Shown in pieces: positions 54,201 through 64,000 of a DNA stretch of 64,000 bases (position 1 is its first letter; each line of letters starts with the position of its first letter). This stretch comes from Datnioides undecimradiatus (lineage: Eukaryota; Chordata; Actinopteri; Lobotiformes; Datnioididae). The stretch is taken from NCBI GenBank assembly GCA_008933995.1, contig WARS01000015.1:6384861-6448860 (forward strand), in the 5' to 3' direction. The notes beneath the pieces are model-generated. The model was not told the DNA's origin and made no database searches. It saw only the letters and a list, made by a program, of their open reading frames with translations. The position numbers were made by a program, and so were the translations under genes.

Positions 54201-56675
54201 GCCATGTTGCTTAGATAATCCCGCAGAGTCCTCACCAATCTGGAGAGCTCATCCATCTTGTTTGCCAGTGACCTTACATTTCATATAGCAGTACACAGAA
54301 GCTAGAGTTTCTGTCTCGACTCTCGTCAACGTTGCTCACTTTCCTTTCATTGTTTGGACTTGGGCAAACCTTGGGGATATGAGCTGTGAGTGTCAGACAC
54401 TTGGAGAGCATCAGTATTGTTGATAAGTTAGAAAAGAAGTGCCATGAACAAAGAGAAAGGCAAAACAAAGTACTTGTACATTTAGCATGCTCTGAGTCCA
54501 AGGCAGATAAAGCGAATAGTAAACACCTGCTCTGCCCATCAAGTGAGTTTATTATATAGCATATAGTTCTCAGTAGTTACGAAGTTGCAAACTTAAATAG
54601 GACGCTGCTTAAACATTTACAGTCATAGGTAGCACAGCCACAGGGCAAAGTTGACCTTCAACACATCACTTTTTATGGTTATTATTCACCTGTTTATGAT
54701 TTTGTCTTCAGTCGTTATTCAAACTTCAGCCAATGTTAAACTGAAGCTTTGCGTGTAGAGCACTTGTTCTGTTACATCAATTCAAGGGCTCCCGATTCAC
54801 AGATGCATTGTGTCTGTGTATAAAACACAGCCGCAGCTGCAGGCGAGAGCCCTTCCCATCACAGGCTCCAGCATCATTTTCATTGAAGGGATTATTCCTT
54901 TTTATGTGATTGTATACTATGTTGGCATTGCTAGATTTATTATTTTATTGAGTGGAGTTTAATTGGATTAAAGATGCGAGAAGACACACTGCACTTGAAG
55001 AAGTCTTACCGTGATGTAAAGAGTGGTACATTTGAATCGATCTTCATATATCAAGCGATCCCATGTGAGGTCCCAAAACCCTGCAGTTACAAAAAACTCA
55101 AAAAATAATATAAGATTAATCACAGCACCCATACACATACTCATTTTTGATTATGAAGATAGTGGTGAAGAGTTTTAAATCCCTCACATCCTGTGCTATT
55201 CATTAAAAATGTGAGCACAGTGAAAACGCTGGAGACTTTGTTATTGGAGGAATAACAAATTTCAGTCAAAAACACTGAAGCCCACATGCTCAATCTTTTC
55301 TCCACCATATTTTATTTTACCCTTCATCTTTTAGGTCAGTGGTATTTATTATAATGTGCGGTGCTGTTTCCATCTCATGATCACTTTACATACACTCCAT
55401 TTTGTGCAATTGTTTTGATTTTTCATACTAGTCAATCGAAAAAAACCATGTATCTAAGTTATTTTCTTTTTCCCATTCTGGTTCTTCTAAAATGACTCAC
55501 CATTCCAAGTAAACACATTAATTCCACACTGGCTCTGAAAGGCATCAACACATAAAGAGCCGAACAAAACTTTTTTGTGGTCCTTCCTATAAAGACATGC
55601 CATAATCCAAATATAAGCTAAAATATTGCCTCAACACCAAAATTCAAAGGGCAGGATTGGAAGTTGTTACCACTCTTAACTTGACTGACATGTCTTTCAT
55701 AATACACAGGCTTTTAGATAACTAAATCTATGTTATTGGTGTTTTTCCAAGGCTGTTAAAGGGTTTCTTTACATCACTGTTTGTAAGCCCAGCACTAAAA
55801 CGGGCCTTGCATCTATTATAAATGTTGGTGAAATTGCTTGTTTTCTGTCAAAACAAACTCTACAATTATTATATAAAGTAAGCTGAAATCTAAACTTGTC
55901 TTTTACCAAAACCTCTCCTTAAACCTTGTCAAGGGTTGTACAAGTTGAAGCGTCTTTGTTTTTTTGGCACTAACTGGAACACAGAAACATGGCTCTTCAC
56001 CAAAAAGTTGTAGTGTATATATTGCATGGACACATTGTGTTCCACTGTGGGGATTTTTATATTCTGAAGGATTATGACTGTCCATGAGATAAGTGCAGCA
56101 CCTCTTATGTTTTCAGTTAGGCTGACATCAGAGGTCACTGCATACATACTGTGCATGATAATTATTTTCAGCCCTTTTCACCCAAATGTAGCGAGGTAAA
56201 AAAAAAAAAAAGAATGTCCTTTATGTTCAATTTTAAGCTGCTGAAACAGATTTTTTACTAATTTCCTTTCCACAAAGCCCATAATCTTTCCAATTCAAAA
56301 GCAATAATGAAAAACCATAAAATTATTCTTCAAAGTAATAAAGTGCTCTTTCCATTCTTTTTAAGGTTGTAAAGAGCAGAGTGAACCATTCTGATGCCCT
56401 GCAGTGAATTATTGCACACACACGTGCATGCACACACATACACACTCGTACCCACACATGAACATGCACACTGTAGACTCTTCAGAGGACTACAGACTGT
56501 GAAATTACCCAATCAGAGGGTCTTGTCAGTTTTCAAACATTAGTCATCACACATAGGTCTGACTCAGGTGAAACACACACACAACTACATACAGTGAAGA
56601 CAAAGGTTTGAAAATTTCATAAAGCTCCATTAAAGTTAATGGCACACCAAGTCCAAAATAATGTGTTTGAAGAAA

Positions 56676-56710
<35 letters not shown>

Positions 56711-56717
56711 GTGTGTG
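56676..56717. repeat. (TG)n microsatellite with TATG interruptions
   Basis: A GT tract with several GTAT interruptions, about 1 kb upstream of exon C. Confidence 0.93.
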
Positions 56718-57679
56718 AGCATGTGTGCCTACTTGAGTTAATTGTCAGCGAAGGTGTCAGGATGTAAATATCACAGCTAGGTTGTTTGCCCCCACTTTTT
56801 CACTTTCCTGCAAAAATAAAGATTTATAGAATGTTAATGAGAAGCCGTGTTAACAGCTGGCACTGTGACTTCAGCAAAACAATCTGCAATTCTCACCTTG
56901 AGTCACTTTGACCCTCTTGTCCTCCTCAAGCACAAGCTGGAGACACACACTTTACACACACCTACAGTTTACCCACACATCCACATATACCAGACAAGGA
57001 CATGCACATAAAAATGTAAAACACATCCAACACATACCTACACAGGGTGCAATAAAGCTGAGCCAACGAGCTATTACCACTTGTGCATCCATAGTCTGCA
57101 GGGATGGCTGAACAGTAAAGTTGCAGTGCTGTAAAGCAGTTGTTACAACACGTTTTTGGACTAAAAATGCCAATAGATGTGGTTATGAAATATGCGTGGG
57201 CTGGTCTGAGTTACTCCTCACAGACCTCGTCTACACAGTCCATGCTGAATGCACTTAGCTACTATTCAGCACAAACAAGAGTAGGTTCATAGAGCATTTC
57301 TAAATTGATCAAGGATAAGCTAAACTAGATAAAAACTATTTTTAGCCATACTTCTCATTCACTTTTCTGATGTGATGAAGCTTCAACTGAGACAATGAAT
57401 CAAAGAATACAATACTTTTGTGTGCTGTTTGCTGTGGTCAGCCAAAGGGGAGGACAGAAACTAGATCTGTGAGTAAATTTTTAGGCATAAGATACAGAGT
57501 CAATACACATATGTGGTAAAATATGCCTCCACTTATGCTTGTTTGCAAAATCAAATCACTGAATTGTTAAATAGGATCCTTTTGTGGAGGCCTGGCTGAA
57601 AAGATTTCTTGGAGAGTGCTCTCAATAATAGTTAAATGTTGATTTATGAGCTGAGGTAAAGCTGCACCTTTGTGAATAC

Positions 57680-57713
57680 TCTAAACAGCATATAAATGTT
57701 TTTGTTCTTTCAG
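57680..57713 (+). promoter_or_regulatory. 3' splice site region of exon C
   Basis: A CTAAAC branch-point-like sequence just after 57680 is followed by a T-rich tract (TTTTTGTTCTTT) and CAG directly before exon C. The match to consensus is adequate rather than strong. Confidence 0.6.
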
Positions 57714-57880
57714 GTGAAGTACGGCCGTTTCGGCTTTGTGTGGGATGCAGCAGTGTTGGAGTATGTTGCTAATAATGATGAGGACTGCTCGTTCTACACT
57801 GTCAGCAGCAACGCCCCAGACCGTGGATATGGTATCGCCATGCAACATGGCAGCCCCTACAGGGACATTTTCTCCCAGAG
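57714..57880 (+). CDS. grid2: grid2 exon C: middle of ligand-binding segment S2
   Basis: This is a coding exon of 167 bases: 55 codons in phase 0, then AG of a split arginine codon. It reads [18 protein letters not shown], then [17 protein letters not shown], then [20 protein letters not shown]. The GAT codon at 57744-57746 is the aspartate (D742 in GluD2 numbering) that contacts the amino group of D-serine or glycine. The preceding tryptophan (W741) is also kept, so the ligand pocket looks intact. The cysteine in EDCSFYT is expected to pair with a cysteine in the next exon, which is outside the window. The acceptor is TTTCAG at 57708-57713 and the donor is GTGAGT at 57881. This is the most diverged of the three exons against mammalian GluD2 as I recall it, mainly in KYGRFGF and VSSNAP. 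Confidence 0.97.
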
Positions 57881-58282
57881 GTGAGTGTCATAACAGTAAA
57901 CAACAACCAGCAGCATCCTTGACTGCAATTTATTAGTTATGTAAAGGAAATGTTTTGGATGCAAAATTGATTGAGACGCCAATTTTGTTCCATACAGTTT
58001 ATCTCAGGCATAGTCTAAGTTTTAGGTTGACAAAATATCCCCTAATTTTGACAGGATTAATGAAAAAGGAAAAACACATAACTTCAGGGGAGGTCATGTG
58101 AGTTTTTACTGCTCCGAAATTCATTTCAGCCAAATAAAAAATGGCCACCCCCGTAAAGTTTGCCCCCTCGTCCTGCTTAAAAAAAAATCTCCTCCGCGGG
58201 TCAGACACCAAGTAAATAGCAGATTAAATTGTACATCTATCTCCCAGAGAAAATAGGCGAAAGACACTATCACAACTTTAAC

Positions 58283-58334
58283 GCAGCTGAGGCTGCATAA
58301 CCTCAGCAGAAACCGTTGGATCACGCTGAGGTTA
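58283..58334. repeat. Hairpin with 10-base-pair perfect stem and extra GCTGAGG copy
   Basis: TAACCTCAGC (58298-58307) is the exact reverse complement of GCTGAGGTTA (58325-58334), with a 17-base spacer. A further GCTGAGG lies just upstream (58286-58292) inside a smaller GCAGC/GCTGC inverted pair. The surrounding 58.09-58.35 kb is richer in G, C and CpG than the intron around it, so it may be part of an old repeat element. Confidence 0.7.
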
Positions 58335-59450
58335 AGCAAGTCTGACATTACCGCCTCACGAATAAGTCAGCAGTAGACAGTGAAGATGTATCCAAACAGC
58401 TGTTTATCTTGTTGCTGGAGCCCACAGGGGGGTGTTTGTTGGTTCAAAGTATTTTAGGAGAAAATTCATCCATTTGTTCATTTTTTCATTCATTCCTTAT
58501 TTATCTGGTCCCGTAGGACCACTAGAAAGCTGGGTACCCACACAAAGGTCACTCACTCATCTCCAGTCGGCTGCAGAGCTGCAGTCTGTGCCCTGCTTTA
58601 CAATGCCAAGTGTCCTTGTTTGTTTGTTTGCATTAGTTTTTAATGCAATGCTGCAATATAAACCACATCACCAGATTGCAGGTTCAGTCATATGAGGTGA
58701 AGTGTTTCTGTGAAGGCCACAGAAGGATTGCCTGAATCCCAACAGGGCATCGTGTTGGCCTTATTTGTGAGCAAGCACGAGATCATTTCAAGAGGAGGGG
58801 GAAATAAAAATGTCTGGTGCTTTCATTAAGCTGTCATAATTTATATTATGTAAAACAGTCTGTCAGTGGTGTTTTATGTCTGTGTGTGCATGTATGTGTG
58901 TGGAAAATGGTTTAGTGAGATTTTATATGTGCTTATGGGCCAAAATGTGTGAGGTTTACAGACTGCGTGAGTGACTAGGCCTGTCTCTTTATAGCTCCAT
59001 ATCCGGTGGAGCGTAGCGCCCCAGAATATTGCCTATCATGGCTGTTATTAAAATAAACAAGCAATTAATTGACAGGCCATGTTTCCAATTCCCTCCTATT
59101 ATTTCGGGGGCAATGTCACACTCTTGGGTAGACATTTTTAAACAGTTTACTCACACTGGTCCCCACAGTTCAAACAAAAACAACAAGATTATCAAGAGTA
59201 AGAAATAATCACAGACATATAATTGTTTTGTTTTCTTTGCTGTGATTTTTTTTTTAGATATTTCACTCTGACATTCTGTATTATACAGATTAATGAAGCA
59301 CAAAGAGGAGGTTTAACAGGAATCATATTCGCAGTCCATGCCCTGACACCACAGAGAGAAATATTTCACTTGGCTTGATTATCCTTGGTGGCCTGGTCAT
59401 GTTGATGATTAGAATTGGATTTGTGTTGACTGTTGCACCTCCCTTTCTTC

Positions 59451-59469
59451 AAAAAAAAAAAAAAAAAAA
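59451..59469. repeat. A19 run followed by A-rich sequence
   Basis: Nineteen consecutive A, then CAGAAAAAAAC and AAACAAAAAC. It could be the tail of an old retroposed sequence on the + strand, but no recognisable element precedes it and no target duplication was found. Confidence 0.9.
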
Positions 59470-60164
59470 CAGAAAAAAACAAACAAAAACCACTGCCGCC
59501 TCACAATAACTCTAACAACTGTCAATAAATTTGAGCAGAACATAATCAGTTTTAACACTAGTGATTTACTTTCCTGTTACTGGTCTCTGTTTGATCATCA
59601 CAGTTATTGCGAGTCAATCATGACCCAGGTCCACAGCAACAAGCCCAGAATGCTGTGGTGTTGCCTTACCAAAGTATTGAGGGCAAATACGTTATATACA
59701 TTAAAATGTAATAATAATGTATTAATTAATTCTACCAAATTGCACAAGCTGCAGTACAGTTTCTACAGAAATTACATGGGCAAGCTTTCATTCTCTTCAG
59801 TGGATTGGTGTATGGATCTGCTATGTATGAATCCTGTCCACTGAAAGTGAATTTCTAAAGCAGCAACACGCATTGCAGAGTGGAAGGGGGAAAGCCTGCC
59901 AAAAACCACTAACCACTAATGGGAGGAATTATATAAGCAGCTGATATCTGCCAAGCTTGCCTAATGCTAATCAGACACAAGTCCAGGTATGTGTCTGTTT
60001 AAAGTGTTGGACACCACAATCTCAATGTAGAGATACTCTAGCTCCTGTGTCTGCCCAGCATTTCTTTCAGTCTTTGATATTTCATGTCCTGACAATGCCG
60101 TAGAAAACATTGACTTCAGCCTCAGGCGCCTCCGTGTTTGGTTTAGAGGAACACTTTCTCTATC

Positions 60165-60363
60165 AAAATCTGTGTAAGGCTTTTGACTCTGTCCAGATAA
60201 GTTGCTTTCCATGGGATTTGGATTCTTCTTTTGTCCATTTCATCTGGCTTTCTGGTGGATTTCAGACTGTCCTTACCATTGTTTTCAAATCAAGCCCCAT
60301 GGTACTAAGAACAATGTCCCACAGGGCTCAGTATTGGGTCCTCATGTATTTTCTCACTTTGTT
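60165..60363 (+). mobile_element. Decayed non-LTR retrotransposon (LINE) reverse-transcriptase fragment
   Basis: Two + strand frames together carry ordered landmarks of a LINE reverse transcriptase. KAFDSV (60176-60193) matches the block that begins the palm domain. A following segment reads IWLSGGFQTVL and then FKSSPMVLRT (to 60313), matching the usual W-x-x-SYL-x-x-R-x-Q-x-V and SS-P-L-x-L blocks. The other frame then gives VPQGSVLGP (60316-60342) followed by HVFSHFV, matching the classic GVPQGSVLGPLLF block. The frame changes at least twice, so the copy is dead. The pattern fits the CR1/L2/Rex1 group common in fish, but the exact family is not clear. The catalytic YADD block is not visible; weak similarity may run on to about 60520. 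No ends, poly-A tail or target duplication was identified. Confidence 0.75.
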
Positions 60364-60624
60364 CAAAATACTGTGGTAATGTGGTGACAAGGGCTTCATA
60401 TTGTTCCATAATAGTCATGTTGAAATCATTGCTTGTAAATTGGAAATTAGTATTGCAATTTATACTGAAATAGAGCACTGTTCTCCTTTTGAAAACAACC
60501 AATATACAATACATTATATTATCAGTGATAATAAGTGAATAAAGTGCACAAATTTAAAAGTAAGCAACAGGCAGGGGCTTTAAAGGTTTACTTACAGAAT
60601 TTTTTAATAATATTTTGATTGTTA

Positions 60625-60625
<1 letters not shown>

Positions 60626-60673
<48 letters not shown>
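60626..60673. repeat. (GT)24 microsatellite
   Basis: A perfect GT repeat, the first of a pair in the same orientation about 180 bases apart. Confidence 0.98.
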
Positions 60674-60674
<1 letters not shown>

Positions 60675-60851
60675 TAATTGTTTCTTTCTGTATTCATAAT
60701 TGTTTCTTATGTCCCTCCTGCAAAAGAGCTCTTAATCTCAGTGAAATCCCCTCAACTGATAAAACCTAGAAAAGAAATCAACACTAAAAAACAAAACTAG
60801 AGAAAACAAAAATACGAAATTGGAAGGAATCAGCAACTTCTGAAGAGTACT

Positions 60852-60854
<3 letters not shown>

Positions 60855-60919
<65 letters not shown>
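60855..60919. repeat. (GT)32 microsatellite
   Basis: A perfect GT repeat of about 32 units, the longest dinucleotide array in the window. It generates a false open frame rich in Cys-Val. Confidence 0.98.
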
Positions 60920-60920
<1 letters not shown>

Positions 60921-63678
60921 ATTCTGCATACTTGAGAAGTGTTTACTATCTACAGGTCCCTGGAGGTAAAATGAGAGATGAAAAAGAATTTATTTGCTTT
61001 GACACTTTAGAGAAAAAGAGAGAAGGGCAGTGTCTGAAGAGACAGACAGACTGCTACAACTTCATCGGCTCCAACTGCTTTGTTTGTTGTAAAGAAGCCA
61101 TTGCCAGAGTACAAGTGCAGCACCGCTGTCTGCCTGCATTTCTGCTTGTGTGTGTGTATGTGTGTGTCTGTGTGGATCTTGGTGTATTTGTTGGCACTGT
61201 CGAACAAATAATGTGCAACTGTGTATGTGCTTGCATGTGTGTGGGCGCTGCTGTTCAGTGATTGATGGAGACAGCCTGCAGATTTACCGGAGTCAGAAAA
61301 CAGTAGCGTAAAGGGCTAGTCCGCTAATTTAAACTGACAGCCACTGACAAGTTGTTTTGAAGTGCTGAAGGGGCAAGATTGTGAAAAAAATAAGCCCTCT
61401 CTCCCAGGCATATATTATTTTTGTCAGCGTGAATCTGCAGGCATTGATGTGAGAATTTAAAATAGAAGATTTAATCCATAGCAGATGGACATCTTGAGGG
61501 TGCTGCAGTCTAAGAAGATAAGCTGCAGGCCAGACATTTTATAGTGCATACTGAACACGATTACATTTTACATTTCGATTGCAAGATAGATGAGGTTCCT
61601 CTTTGTTAGTGATTATGGTCAGGACTGCAGAATTTAAAGTGCACAATGTAGTGAGTGCAACAAATGAAATGAAAATAGATTATAAATGTCAGCACGGATA
61701 AACAGTGCAGAGAAAATGAATTATATGCTCATTAGTATGATATCTCTTTGCAAATATTTCTACATTTCGTAATAACTCTTTCTATTTAGGCACACATGGG
61801 GTGACCCAAGAGTGCCACACATACGAAGATGTTTATATTCACACCACTTGTTACATAAAATTTAGCAACAAAGTTATATGCATAGTGTTGTTTTATTACC
61901 TGAATAAGGGCAAGTGCCACCTAGGGGCTGATAGTTGAGTGCTTCTAAAATTGAGCCATGGTACACTGTATTTCTGCAGGGACCGTGGCAGTACATGTTG
62001 TATGGTTCACTTGGGGGCCCGAGTGACGTATACACCAGCGACAAATCATTGCCGCAATCACAGACAAATAACACCTCAGAGGCCATTGGTTAGATTGCTG
62101 CGGTGAGCACACACCCCGGGCTTGCTTCATTCTGTAAATGACATTAGCCTGTGGCTTGTCATTTCCTGACCTGGGTTGTATGAAAGTAACTGCAGTAAAA
62201 ATATCACCCAACATCTCTGATTTTCTTGGCAAATGAGTCAGGACTTTGGGCAGCTGTGAGGGATTGGAACTTTTCAATTATTACTATTACTATAACTATT
62301 ATTTATTTTTCTTTCCTTCAATCCTCATATCATTGGTGCAGACTTAGTTTTATCTGAGTCTTAAATCAAGCAATCCACACTTCTTTTCTTCATCGTTCAA
62401 TCTACAGCTATAGCTCTTTCATGGATTTACTTCATATCGTATCCAGACGATAAATTGAAGTCTAACCACAGTAAGTGACATGTTACTAATGTGACAGTTC
62501 TCAACTAAAAGTTGTTTTTAAGTGATATTAAAGTGCTCCAGGTCCCAGTGAATGCAAAATAAACTGTATACGACTCATAAAAACAGTTTGTTTGTGGTGC
62601 TTTTAGTATTCTGGCAAGCATTTATCTCTAGCACCACTCATGACAATAAAATTGTCAGCAATAGTTAAACTGTTGATGAAGAGACTTGTGAAAGTTTGGT
62701 TATTGCTAAGCTTGAAGTGAAATTTAATAAATCATGTAGTGGAGTTTTTCTTTGGAAAAGAATATGATGGAGATAAACCAAATTGCACCATTGAAGGATA
62801 CATATAAACAGTTTTAAAGCTGCCTTTGCCAAGTGTAAATCTTACATTTTAGACCCAGCAGCAGGGCTGTAAACAGAGGAAGTCTTGAGGCCACAGCTCT
62901 CTATTGCAGCCGTCTCAGGCATGAACCGCTTTGATTGGGATCAGTGTGGGTGAATTTGTCTTTACTAATCAAGAGCTGTAAATGTAATGTCATGACAAAA
63001 TGAGGCTCTAAGTGTCCTCATAATCAAACATTAGAAAGTTTCATTTCATCCCCCCAAAACATCCTTTGTCTTTTATCAATAGAAAACATATTTCAGGTGT
63101 CTTTTAAAAAGACCAGTCCATTTTTCAATACAATGATCAGCAGAGTAATTGATGAAAGTTATTTCAGTAGCATGAAAAGACATGCTAATTTCATACTTAC
63201 AGTCAGCCAGCACTGAGTGCATAAGGCGGTGGTTAATTTTTGTGTGATAAATAACATTTTTTCTGTTAAATTTACTCAGCAGATAAAGTGCCTCGTGCCT
63301 CTAAAGTTTAGAATTTAGCACCATTGCCCAATGAGAGTGGAGCAGCACTCACTGTCCAGCAGAGTGGAGCTCGATAGCCCTAAGTTACTATAACACCTCT
63401 GCGAAGGTTGGGTTAGGGCTAGTCACTGCAGTGAATTTTACTGACCGAACAGAAGTTGCCTGGGGCAGCTTTACGTAGAGGACTATTTACACTGAATCAG
63501 AAGAATAACTCAAGCTTTGGAACTCCAGTAGAAAAAAATACATTTTGCTAAGAAAAGTATACTTTAGTTTCTAATCCTCAGTGAAAAAACTGACTTTTAG
63601 CTTCACTTGTTCCGGTTTTGAGGCCCCCATAGAGCAAGGAAGATATTGATTTGTGGACTGGCATTTTCAGTTTGTTTT

Positions 63679-63730
63679 CTCCCTCTCTTTCTCTCTCTCT
63701 GTCTCTCTCTGTCTGTCTGCCTGTCAGTCT
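63679..63730. repeat. (CT)n-(CTGT)n simple repeat
   Basis: CT repeats grading into CTGT/CTGC units. Confidence 0.9.
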
Positions 63731-64000
63731 CTTCTTATTGATTAATTTAATGTATTGAGCAGTCCAAATCAAGATTTCCATTTTCAGGCCATGGGAAGGA
63801 CAAAAATGACAGCAAAAGCAGTGTGATAAAAGCAACACAACTAACAATTTCAACAATTTCTTTGCGATCAGTCAATTCAAAGACTCTCAAAATTTTTCTA
63901 GATTTCAGATTTAAAACAACCGAGAATTCATTTTGAGAAGGCTGTGGCTTATTTTCAGGCTCTTTGTAGTCCCATCATACCATGAGCTACATGCATAATC

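Larger units (their letters stand above)
28527..57713 (+). other. grid2: Intron between exons B and C
   Basis: This intron of 29,187 bases has GT-AG ends (GTAGGT, TCAG) and lies between complete codons (phase 0). It holds purine-rich tracts at 34.8-35.66 kb, pyrimidine-rich tracts at 31.3-31.6, 37.35-37.55 and 39.70-40.13 kb, CA/TG arrays at 41.34, 42.27 and 56.68 kb, a TAA array at 45.25 kb and an imperfect local duplication at 34.55-34.75 kb. No convincing exon, RNA gene or intact mobile element was seen on either strand. Confidence 0.92.
22423..57880 (+). other. grid2: Partial gene: ionotropic glutamate receptor delta-2-like, three internal exons
   Basis: Three exons on the + strand join in frame across introns of phase 2 and phase 0 and give 166 complete codons plus split codons at both ends. 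The product is part of a postsynaptic delta glutamate receptor subunit. In vertebrates GluD2 sits at parallel fibre to Purkinje cell synapses, binds cerebellin-neurexin complexes outside the cell, and binds D-serine or glycine in its ligand domain. The visible part covers M3 and most of the S2 half of the ligand domain. GluD1 (GRID1) was considered. From memory, its M3-S2 linker and S2 differ strongly (for example QVEMSYGTVRDSAVYEYF and FLWDVAVVEY), whereas this sequence has the GluD2 forms [15 protein letters not shown] and [11 protein letters not shown] fish-specific grid2 duplicate remains possible. The gene extends beyond the window on both sides. Confidence 0.88.
57881..64000 (+). other. 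grid2: Intron downstream of exon C (5' part)
   Basis: The intron starts with GTGAGT and splits an arginine codon after AG. The next GRID2 exon (ILELQQ..., end of S2 and M4) was looked for and not found before the window end. The stretch holds a GC-richer block with a hairpin near 58.3 kb, a 19-base A run at 59.45 kb, a LINE reverse-transcriptase fossil at 60.17-60.36 kb, two long GT arrays and a CT array at 63.68 kb. Confidence 0.85.

Noticed and set aside
22423..57880. Assignment to GRID1 (GluD1) instead of GRID2
   Set aside because: The M3 flank and S2 follow the GluD2 pattern ([37 protein letters not shown]). GluD1, as I recall it, differs clearly at each of these.
60857..61261. Open frame beginning with a Cys-Val repeat
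   Set aside because: The repeat part is the GT32 microsatellite and the remainder has no recognisable similarity.
57881..64000. Search for the following GRID2 exon (ILELQQ..., M4)
   Set aside because: No matching in-frame sequence with an acceptor was found; the exon is presumably beyond the window end.
1..64000. CRISPR array, prokaryotic operon, tRNA or rRNA genes, or an undescribed multi-gene system
   Set aside because: There are no spaced identical repeats, no dense gene layout and no cloverleaf or rRNA sequence recognised. The window is intron-dominated vertebrate DNA.

Overview
The window is vertebrate genomic DNA, most probably from a ray-finned (teleost-like) fish. It holds one recognisable gene fragment on the + strand: three consecutive coding exons of an ionotropic glutamate receptor of the delta family, best matched to GRID2 (GluD2). 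The assignment rests on the M3 channel motif [11 protein letters not shown], the ligand-domain strings [33 protein letters not shown] and [15 protein letters not shown], and splice sites that keep one reading frame across all three exons. The fish assignment is inferred from short introns for this gene family, many dinucleotide arrays, no Alu or B1 type repeats, a fish-style LINE fossil, and a protein that differs from mammalian GluD2 at scattered sites.

Layout: 1-22422 is the end of an upstream intron. Exon A (22423-22561) encodes the start of the M3 region and the M3 helix. A 5,769-base intron follows (22562-28330). Exon B (28331-28526) encodes the first part of ligand-binding segment S2. 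A 29,187-base intron follows (28527-57713). Exon C (57714-57880) encodes the middle of S2, including the aspartate that binds the ligand amino group. Everything from 57881 to 64000 is the start of the next intron. The three exons total 502 bases, under 1% of the window. The exons before (pore loop, M2) and after (end of S2, M4, cytoplasmic tail) lie outside it.

The intronic DNA holds CA/TG microsatellites, long one-strand pyrimidine or purine tracts, a perfect 24-base palindrome (26138-26161), a GC-richer block with a 10-base-pair hairpin near 58.3 kb, an imperfect local duplication near 34.6 kb, and a frame-broken reverse-transcriptase remnant of a non-LTR retrotransposon near 60.2-60.4 kb. 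Several stretches look like conserved non-coding elements by composition, but that cannot be tested from one sequence.

I found no second protein-coding gene, no RNA gene, no CRISPR array, no intact mobile element and no sign of an undescribed multi-gene system. Most open frames in the window are chance or low-complexity frames in introns.
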